From Leptospira sp. WS58.C1 (GTDB lineage Bacteria; Spirochaetota; Leptospiria; Leptospirales; Leptospiraceae): a DNA stretch of 64,000 nt. Where the stretch lies: the NCBI RefSeq assembly GCF_040833995.1, contig NZ_CP162137.1:1949001-2013000 (forward strand), in the 5' to 3' direction. The position numbers were made by a program, and so were the translations under genes. The notes under the pieces are model-generated. The model was given only the letters and a program-made list of their open reading frames with translations, ran no database searches and was not told where the DNA came from. Shown here piece after piece: positions 58,083 through 64,000 of this stretch (positions are counted from its first letter, which is position 1; each line of letters begins with the position of its first letter).

Positions 58083-59118
58083 ACTCCAACCAATCGATAT
58101 CCAAAGAGAACTCACTAAAATCAAACATCCGGAGTTAAAAAAAGACATCGTGTCTCTCGGAATGATCGGTTCTCTTGAAATCGGAGAAGATGAAACAAGT
58201 ATCCTCGTTAAAACTCCTAGCCAAGACAGAAGAGTCCAGATCGGATTAGAGGCACAGATCCGTCAGACACTTTCCAAAAAGGAAGGTGTAGGGAAAGTAA
58301 AGATCAAGTTCGAAGTAGATCCTAAAATGACCTTGGATGATTCCAATAAAATCCTTGGAGTTAAAAAGGTAATCGCGATCGGCTCCGGAAAAGGTGGAGT
58401 AGGAAAATCCACAGTCACAGTAAACCTTGCATCTACAGCAGCCGCTATGGGATATAAAGTGGGAGTGATGGATGCGGATATCTACGGACCTTCTATCGGA
58501 AAAATGTTCGGAGTGAACGGAAAAGTAGCCCTTAAAGCCGAAGAAGATAAAATTTATCCGTTAGAAAAAGACGGACTGAAGATCATCTCTTTCTCTTTTT
58601 TAATAGAAGAGAAACAACCGGTAGTATGGCGGGGTCCAATGTTAGGAAAGGCGGTAGAACAATTTTTATACGATATCGTCTGGGGAGAACTGGACTTCTT
58701 ATTTATAGATCTGCCACCCGGAACGGGAGACGTACAATTATCTCTCGCTCAGCTAATAGATTTAGACGGTGCAATTTTAGTGACCACACCGCAAACCGTA
58801 GCCCTTTTAGATGCAAATAGAGCTGCGTCCATGTTCCAACAAGTCAAAGTACCGATCTTAGGTGTTGTGGAGAATATGAGTGAATTTGTATGTCCAAATT
58901 GTGGACACAGTTCCGCGATTTTTTCTAAGGGCGGAGGTCAAAAATTAGCGGATTCTGCCGATACAAAATTCTTGGGAGGGGTCCCACTTACTATGGATGT
59001 AATGAGCGCAGGAGAAGCCGGAAAACCCCTGGTTTTTCAAGAACCTGACGGAATTATCGCAAAATCCTACAAAAACATACTCCAAAACCTGGCTGAAGAG
59101 ATAAAAAAGTGGGAATAA
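58072..59118 (+). CDS. Mrp/ApbC-family Fe-S cluster carrier ATPase
   Basis: 348 residues. N-terminal MIP18/DUF59-type domain (1-95; [22 protein letters not shown] in parts), deviant Walker [42 protein letters not shown] and the cluster-binding CxxC in FVCPNCGH. Carries and delivers [4Fe-4S] clusters to apoproteins. Cytoplasmic and typical in length. The preceding metallophosphoesterase overlap suggests a short operon with the lipoyl-domain gene. Confidence 0.94.
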   Translation: MAGKLQPIDIQRELTKIKHPELKKDIVSLGMIGSLEIGEDETSILVKTPSQDRRVQIGLEAQIRQTLSKKEGVGKVKIKFEVDPKMTLDDSNKILGVKKVIAIGSGKGGVGKSTVTVNLASTAAAMGYKVGVMDADIYGPSIGKMFGVNGKVALKAEEDKIYPLEKDGLKIISFSFLIEEKQPVVWRGPMLGKAVEQFLYDIVWGELDFLFIDLPPGTGDVQLSLAQLIDLDGAILVTTPQTVALLDANRAASMFQQVKVPILGVVENMSEFVCPNCGHSSAIFSKGGGQKLADSADTKFLGGVPLTMDVMSAGEAGKPLVFQEPDGIIAKSYKNILQNLAEEIKKWE

Positions 59119-59158
59119 TACTCTGGGGCCAGTCAGTTAGTACAGAGGGAGGCAAACC

Positions 59159-59848
59159 GTGAAGTTCGAAAAAGGCACAGAGAAGAATCCATCCGGAAAC
59201 CTCATAGTATATTGCAACGTTGTTGGAGAAAACCCGCTATTTCCGGGCGGAAAAATTATAGCATCCAACGTAGTGGTTAGTTTCCTTAGAATCGGGGAAA
59301 ACTTTCCTGTTGTAACATTCCCTCCCGTCTCCTTGGACAGTTACGATGACTTAAAAAGGATTATCACGGATCATTACGATAAGTATGATGTGGTAAAGAT
59401 TAAAGACTTCGAAATGCCGGCAGGCCAAGAAGATTCTAATTCTTATATCAAAGAAAGAATGGATCATTTCGAGAATGTAGTGATCCGCTATGTCGAATTA
59501 TGCAAGAACAGAGAAGGCGGAACTTTTTCTGCTCAGGAAAAAGAACCGGAAGGTGTTAGAGACTATCTAGATGCGTTGGCAAATCTTTCTCTAAAGGTAA
59601 GACGCTCTAGCGGTATTGCAAGAGAAGCTTCTCTTCTTCATATGGAAAGATTAGTGGAGACTTTTTCCGGAAAACACCCCGAGTTCGATCTTCATAATTT
59701 CCGCAAAGCCTTGGAAGTTCCTGGCCAAACGGGAGAAGAATTAGTAGGGCTATATTTACAAAAATTCAACGCTATCTCTTACGAAAGATACGAAGACGCT
59801 TCCGATCTGAATAAAAAGATCCAAGCAATAGAATCAGTTAGCCCATAA
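59159..59848 (+). CDS. Hypothetical protein (229 aa)
   Basis: GTG start with AGAGGGAGG upstream. N-terminal ~80 residues beta-rich ([30 protein letters not shown] in parts), C-terminal ~110 residues helical and charged ([40 protein letters not shown]). No signal peptide, no TM, one or two cysteines, no recognised domain. Looks like a leptospiral conserved cytoplasmic protein. Ends at a perfect palindrome. Confidence 0.6.
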   Translation: MKFEKGTEKNPSGNLIVYCNVVGENPLFPGGKIIASNVVVSFLRIGENFPVVTFPPVSLDSYDDLKRIITDHYDKYDVVKIKDFEMPAGQEDSNSYIKERMDHFENVVIRYVELCKNREGGTFSAQEKEPEGVRDYLDALANLSLKVRRSSGIAREASLLHMERLVETFSGKHPEFDLHNFRKALEVPGQTGEELVGLYLQKFNAISYERYEDASDLNKKIQAIESVSP

Positions 59849-59849
59849 T

Positions 59850-59876
59850 AATTTCGGGACCGCCGGTCCCGAAATT
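59850..59876 (+). terminator. Perfect palindromic hairpin
   Basis: AATTTCGGGACCG, central C, CGGTCCCGAAATT (59850-59876): a 13-base-pair stem with essentially no loop. It directly follows the stop. No T-run follows, so it is either a weak terminator or a dyad binding site before the AraC-type gene. Confidence 0.5.
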
Positions 59877-59928
59877 CCTAGTATTTGTTTCTTGCCATTC
59901 CTTGTCCTTCTCCCTCTTATAATTCCCG

Positions 59929-60687
59929 ATGGGAAAAGAATTTTATATTTGGCCTGATTTAGGTTTGTATTGTGGAGAATCTTTTTCCACGGCAAGGCAT
60001 AGCCATTTTTTCTCCCAGATTTGCTGTTCTTTAAATGAAGGACCTGTTCGTCTCCAAGGAAGCGATGAAGAGTGGAGAAATTACGATGTAGTATTTGTTC
60101 CTTCCAGGGTCTCTCATGGGACGGAACGTTCTTCCGAAAAATTTATTATTATCTTAGTTGATCCATTAGGGACCGGACAAGGTATATTCCAAAATTCGAA
60201 AATACAAAAGGGAGAACCGGGTCTCGAAATAGGGGATAAAATTTCCGTCCAGGAGATCAGAAAGTCATTTAATGAAAAAGATCCAATCCGGATCCGAAAA
60301 CGTATTTTGGAACTTTTAGATTCGGTGAAATCGGACAAAAGCAAAAAGGAAATGGATCCAAGAATCCAATACTCTTTGTCGAAAGTAGGCGAAGAAAAAA
60401 ATTCGCTCACTGAAATTGCAAAAAGTTTCGATTTATCCCAAAGCAGGTTTAGACATTTATTTAGGGAAGAAACAGGGATTACTTTTTCAGAATATAAAAT
60501 CTGGACAAAGATCAGAAAGGCGGTCCTGCATTTATCCACTAATCCTCAACTAGTCCAAGCCGCGCTCGAAGGCGGATTTTCGGACCAGTCACATTTCACT
60601 CGTATCTTTAAAAACTCATTCGGACTTAGACCTTCCGAATTCTTTCGGAGAGAAGAAAATTTTGCTCCTAAGTTTTTTCCGGACTAG
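59929..60687 (+). CDS. AraC-family transcriptional regulator
   Basis: 252 residues. N-terminal cupin-like sensor (GEFSTARHSHFFSQICCSLNEGP-type pattern, HSHF and VFVPSRVSHG) followed by a two-HTH AraC domain (SLTEIAKSFDLSQSRFRHLFREETG; AALEGGFSDQSHFTRIFKNSFGLRPSEF in parts). Both recognition helices intact. Paired with the DUF3703 gene 65 bases downstream, which may be its target. Confidence 0.9.
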   Translation: MGKEFYIWPDLGLYCGESFSTARHSHFFSQICCSLNEGPVRLQGSDEEWRNYDVVFVPSRVSHGTERSSEKFIIILVDPLGTGQGIFQNSKIQKGEPGLEIGDKISVQEIRKSFNEKDPIRIRKRILELLDSVKSDKSKKEMDPRIQYSLSKVGEEKNSLTEIAKSFDLSQSRFRHLFREETGITFSEYKIWTKIRKAVLHLSTNPQLVQAALEGGFSDQSHFTRIFKNSFGLRPSEFFRREENFAPKFFPD

Positions 60688-60751
60688 CCCCAAAATTCAA
60701 GACGAATGGAAAAAGAGATTCTATCCTTCTTTTTAACTATAGGAGAATCGG

Positions 60752-61147
60752 ATGAATTGGATCATGCCTAAAGATTGGAAGATCAGATACAAAAAGGAAT
60801 TGGACCTTTCTAAAAAGTACGAAGAAGAGGGAAACTTAAAAGAAACCTGGAGATATTTAGAAAGAGCTCACTTGATCGGACAATATTATCCAATCCCTCA
60901 CACAGGCATCCATTTTAGAATGTTATTATTTGCGATCGATCAAAAAGATATAAAAGAGATTGCAGGCCAGTTAATTAGGGTTTTGTTCGGCTGGCTCGGT
61001 TCTTGGTTGAATAAAATTCCTGTGGGAAATACCGGAGGTGCAAATGTTCCGATTTTTCAACCAATGCCTATTCCGGAGGATTTATTGGATTTACTTTCTG
61101 AAGCCGACCAAACCTCCAAAAGTTTATCCGGTCTAAAAAAGAAATAA
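60752..61147 (+). CDS. DUF3703-family protein
   Basis: 131 residues. Signature ETWRYLERAHLIGQYYPIPHTGIHFRML (in parts), AGQLIRVLFGWLGSWLNKIPVGNTGGANV and PMPIPEDLLDLL recognisable as DUF3703. His and acidic residues are conserved (ERAH, HTxxH), possibly metal-binding, but no biochemical function is established. ATG at 60752 (AGGAG upstream) or 60764. Convergent with ubiX. Confidence 0.8.
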   Translation: MNWIMPKDWKIRYKKELDLSKKYEEEGNLKETWRYLERAHLIGQYYPIPHTGIHFRMLLFAIDQKDIKEIAGQLIRVLFGWLGSWLNKIPVGNTGGANVPIFQPMPIPEDLLDLLSEADQTSKSLSGLKKK

Positions 61148-61162
61148 TTGATTCGATAAATA

Positions 61163-61777
61163 TTATGGATTCCAACGAGGATACAAATCTATTTCTCTAC
61201 CTAGTAATCTGAAAATTCGAGTAGCCATAAAATCTCCCAGATCCTCTAAACTTTGGGGCATTTGATAAAAACCGGGAGAAGCAGGAGCGATAATAGCGCC
61301 CGCATCATGAAGAGCTAACATATTTTCCAAATGAATACGATTATAAGGAGTTTCTCTGGGGACTAAAATGAGTTTCCTTCTTTCCTTCAAAGTAACGTCA
61401 GCCGCTCTTTCTATCAAATTTTCTGTGATCCCTGTCCGGATCGCTGCGACAGTTTTCATAGAGCAGGGAACCACCACCATTCCGTCCCAAATATTAGAAC
61501 CGGAAGCAATATCTGCTCCTATATCTTCGAATTTACGCAGATGAAATGTATGTATTTGTTTAGGATTCCATTTTTTACGTACGAATTCTAAGACATCCTC
61601 TCCGGTATGAACATTCGCCTGATATTCTTCCTTAAAAACCCGGATAGCAGCCGGACTTGGAACAAACCAGGTTTCTCCTGGAATTTCCATGAGAGCATTT
61701 ATGAATCTGGCCGCATAGATGGAGCCGCTTGCTCCAGCCATTGCGAGTACCAGTCTTAATGATTTTTCCTGACTCAT
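61163..61777 (-). CDS. ubiX: UbiX-type flavin prenyltransferase
   Basis: 204 residues. Makes prenylated FMN, the cofactor of UbiD decarboxylases. Motifs: [59 protein letters not shown] (in sections) and [10 protein letters not shown]. Three bases downstream of ubiA on the same strand, so a quinone-synthesis pair (menaquinone in Leptospira). No ubiD is present here. Confidence 0.93.
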   Translation of the reverse strand: MSQEKSLRLVLAMAGASGSIYAARFINALMEIPGETWFVPSPAAIRVFKEEYQANVHTGEDVLEFVRKKWNPKQIHTFHLRKFEDIGADIASGSNIWDGMVVVPCSMKTVAAIRTGITENLIERAADVTLKERRKLILVPRETPYNRIHLENMLALHDAGAIIAPASPGFYQMPQSLEDLGDFMATRIFRLLGREIDLYPRWNP

Positions 61778-61779
61778 TT

Positions 61780-62688
61780 TTAAAGCCTATAAAACAGAGA
61801 AACAAGTTTTGGACCTGTCTCCGCTAAAATGCCCAAAAAGATCACCAATGAGATCCAAGAATGGATTTGGTAGAAACTCGGTGGAAAATTTCCGTCCTTG
61901 TTTTCCGAGGCGATCTTCTGCTCTCTAAATAATAAGTACGCTACAAATACTAAAAATGCCCAAAAAGCTCCCTGAAAATCCGCATACCAAGCCGCTATTC
62001 CTAAAAAAGAAACGGAAAGAATATGAGAGATTCTTGATATAAGAAACGAGTTTTTTTCACCAAAACGAACAGGCACGGAATGTAGGCCTTCTTTTTTATC
62101 GAATTCCCTGTCCTGCAAAGCGTATAATATATCGAATCCCGCTAAATTGAAGGCAAGTCCTAAAGTCCAAAACCCTGCGATCCAGGAAAATTCTTCTCGA
62201 ATCGCGATCCAGGTTGCGAGAGGCGCTAAACCGATCGTCAATCCAAGATAGAAATGGCATAAAAAAGTAAAACGTTTTGTATAAGAATACGTTAATAAAA
62301 GAAATAGAGTAGGGAAAGAAAGATAAAAAGAAAGCGGATTTAAGAACCAACTACCTATAAAAAATACCAATGAAGATCCGATGATAAAAATCACCGCCAT
62401 AAGATCCGAGATCTGACCGCTCGGGATCTCCCTGTTTGCGGTCCTTGGATTTTTAGCGTCAATTTTGCGATCCGCCCATCTATTAAATCCCATAGCCGCA
62501 CTTCTTGCGCCCACCATACAGACCAAGATCCAAATCAATTTTTGGCCAATCACGGCGAGAGGTAAACTTGGCTCTTGTAAGATCGCAAGAACAAATGCTA
62601 TCCCTGCAAAAGGAAGAGCGAATAAAGTATGGGAGAATTTTATAAAACGACCGTATTTGCCTAGGGCAGCAAGTGTATTGGAAGCCAT
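61780..62688 (-). CDS. ubiA: UbiA-family polyprenyltransferase
   Basis: 302-residue integral membrane enzyme. Both Asp-rich motifs that bind the prenyl diphosphate magnesium are present: [23 protein letters not shown] and [21 protein letters not shown]. About nine TM helices. Attaches an isoprenoid to an aromatic acid; with UbiX it may serve the menaquinone route (MqnP-like) rather than ubiquinone. ATG at 62688; divergent from the ferritin-like gene. Confidence 0.9.
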   Translation of the reverse strand: MASNTLAALGKYGRFIKFSHTLFALPFAGIAFVLAILQEPSLPLAVIGQKLIWILVCMVGARSAAMGFNRWADRKIDAKNPRTANREIPSGQISDLMAVIFIIGSSLVFFIGSWFLNPLSFYLSFPTLFLLLTYSYTKRFTFLCHFYLGLTIGLAPLATWIAIREEFSWIAGFWTLGLAFNLAGFDILYALQDREFDKKEGLHSVPVRFGEKNSFLISRISHILSVSFLGIAAWYADFQGAFWAFLVFVAYLLFREQKIASENKDGNFPPSFYQIHSWISLVIFLGILAETGPKLVSLFYRL

Positions 62689-62789
62689 CAGAGGAAGTCT
62701 TGAAGAATACTGTTAGTTAGAAAGCAGATTTTTTATGATCAAAATGAAAATGGATGATTTTTTGACCTCCCAAAGAAATCCTCGTATCT

Positions 62790-63449
62790 ATGATCCAAAA
62801 CACGGATACTAAGCCGAAGCCAAACGTTTCTTCCGAGGAAATCGATTCTCTTATAACCGAGATCGTATCTTCTCCAGAACTACATTTTAGGTGGTTAAAT
62901 ACTCTTTCACTTTTGGAACATATCGGTTCTCGTAAAATCCATACAAGTCAATCCGGACCCTTGCTCTCCGAAATGGTTTTAAGACATGCTTCTGAAGAAG
63001 CAAGACATGCCGCCTATTTTAAAAAATTGGCCTTAAAAATAAAACCCTCCAGCACGCATTCTTTCGAAAAGGATTCTTTACTCTGCGGATTTTCTGCCGT
63101 TTCCTATTTCCAAAAATTAGATATTTCGGTGGAAAGATCTTTTGGAAGGGAAAACATTCCGAAACACACGAAATCATTCCTCTGCTATTTATATGTCACA
63201 AAATTAATAGAAGAAAGAGCAGGTTCGGTATACGAAATCTATGACCAAATTTTGGACCAAAGGCAGTTGGGAATATCCGTAAAAGGGATCATTAAGGAAG
63301 AAGAATCCCATCTTTCCGAAATGGATTCTAACCTTTCCGCATTGGATCCAAAATTCGAATCCAGAACATTGGAATTCAGGGAAAAAGAAGAAAAACTTTT
63401 CCAAAAGTACTTTCAAAATTTAAGAAAAGAAGTTTTTCAATACTCTTAA
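62790..63449 (+). CDS. Ferritin-like di-iron protein
   Basis: 219 residues, helical. Carries the carboxylate-bridged di-iron pattern E...ExxH...E...ExxH: Glu in LLEHIGSRKI, EEARH, Glu in LIEERAGSVYE and EEESH. Could be an oxidase/oxygenase or iron handling protein; no signal peptide. No SD close to the ATG at 62790. Next to ubiA-ubiX, so a hydroxylase-type role in quinone synthesis is conceivable but unproven. Confidence 0.75.
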   Translation: MIQNTDTKPKPNVSSEEIDSLITEIVSSPELHFRWLNTLSLLEHIGSRKIHTSQSGPLLSEMVLRHASEEARHAAYFKKLALKIKPSSTHSFEKDSLLCGFSAVSYFQKLDISVERSFGRENIPKHTKSFLCYLYVTKLIEERAGSVYEIYDQILDQRQLGISVKGIIKEEESHLSEMDSNLSALDPKFESRTLEFREKEEKLFQKYFQNLRKEVFQYS

Positions 63450-63454
63450 TCCAA

Positions 63455-64000
63455 ATGAATTTTATCCCAAAATTCGAGATTAAAAAAATAGCTGCGCTCG
63501 TTCTTTTAGCCGGCCTAATTCTATTAGGGCCATCTCTACAAACGCAGTCCAACTCTTCGGATCGGAAAGACTCACCGATCGGGCTTGTTGTATATTGTCC
63601 TTTGCAGTCGGAAAAAGAACCCCCTTTTGATTTTGAAAGGACTCTGAGTCTTTGGTATCAACGATACAAACAACAAAAGACCCAAGAGGGAGGAGGGGCA
63701 ATTCTACTTGTCTCCGCTCCTTATCTGCCTAAAACTTCCGACGAAATAGATAGGCTGAAAAAAAACCTTGGCGCAGAGATCATATTTACCGGTCATCATT
63801 CGGTACTTCCAAAAAAGGAAACGGCCAAACTACCTTCCAACAAAAAAGCAAAAAAGAAGAAGGTTATAAAACAGAAAAAGAAAACTACACCGACAGAGAC
63901 TAAGACAAATCTAGAACAGCCGGAAAAACTGACTCCTACAAAACCGGAAGATCCTAAACCGAAAGAAGAAGATCCGAAACCCCAAGAGCAAACTACAAAA
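63455..64000 (+). CDS. Exported Lys/Pro-rich protein (3' truncated by window)
   Basis: ATG at 63455; the frame is open to the right edge (182 codons), so the gene is partial. Signal-type N-terminus (IAALVLLAGLILLG), then IGLVVYCPLQSEKEPPF, FERTLSLWYQRYKQQ and AILLVSAPYLPKTSDEID, followed from about residue 127 by a Lys/Pro/Thr/Glu-rich low-complexity tract (KKAKKKKVIKQKKKTT; KPEDPKPKEEDPKP). The N-terminal part has the look of a nucleotide-binding-type alpha/beta start but I cannot name it. Probably envelope-associated. Confidence 0.65.
   Translation, partial: MNFIPKFEIKKIAALVLLAGLILLGPSLQTQSNSSDRKDSPIGLVVYCPLQSEKEPPFDFERTLSLWYQRYKQQKTQEGGGAILLVSAPYLPKTSDEIDRLKKNLGAEIIFTGHHSVLPKKETAKLPSNKKAKKKKVIKQKKKTTPTETKTNLEQPEKLTPTKPEDPKPKEEDPKPQEQTTK

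Overview
The window reads as Leptospira chromosome. The strongest marker is a 516-residue citramalate synthase (cimA, 50816-52366) that I recognise as the Leptospira enzyme of the pyruvate route to isoleucine. Supporting features are NtrYX, an adenosylcobalamin-dependent class II ribonucleotide reductase, a full type II secretion (T2SS) operon, lipoproteins with relaxed lipoboxes, and an orphan FlhB-tail protein in a ribosomal/tRNA-modification operon. I cannot resolve the species.

Layout. 1-8464 is a tightly packed plus-strand run: ntrY (cut by the left edge), ntrX, a diverged uracil-DNA-glycosylase-like Fe-S protein, priA, fmt, a PASTA protein and rpe. 8566-14369 is a translation operon (rpsP, khpA, rimM, trmD, rplS, rnhB) running into FliK-like and FlhB-tail genes, a degenerate HD-GYP protein, a YraN nuclease-like gene and a small ORF. 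comM (minus) follows. 16018-29619 holds a small lipoprotein, a LysM/M23 peptidase and gspC through gspN, ended by a terminator shared with nrdJ on the opposite strand. tRNA-Asn(GTT) lies at 33587-33662.

33663-44882 is the accessory part. It begins with an ArsR-type regulator and a sterol-desaturase/fatty-acid-hydroxylase, each preceded by the same AT-rich operator-like element. Then come two highly similar two-gene cassettes (35439-38224 and 40795-43579). Each encodes a small membrane-anchored protein and a secreted M19-like metallopeptidase carrying two copies of an unrecognised four-cysteine domain. Each cassette ends in a GCCCGC/GCGGGC terminator. A minus-strand two-component system (multi-TM histidine kinase plus LytTR regulator) sits between them. 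I consider this duplicated arrangement the best candidate for an undescribed system. A small lipoprotein and a membrane protein follow.

44943-64000 is mostly housekeeping: xseBA, an AI-2E-type permease, DedA, an APP1-type phosphatase-domain protein, Smr, cimA, pth, xerC-hslV-hslU, a GHKL-like protein, a stand-alone lipoyl domain, a metallophosphoesterase, Mrp/ApbC, AraC plus DUF3703, ubiX/ubiA-type quinone genes and a ferritin-like di-iron protein. A partial exported Lys/Pro-rich protein is cut by the right edge. An intergenic CACGGAG/CTCTGTG repeat separates hslU from the convergent GHKL-like gene.
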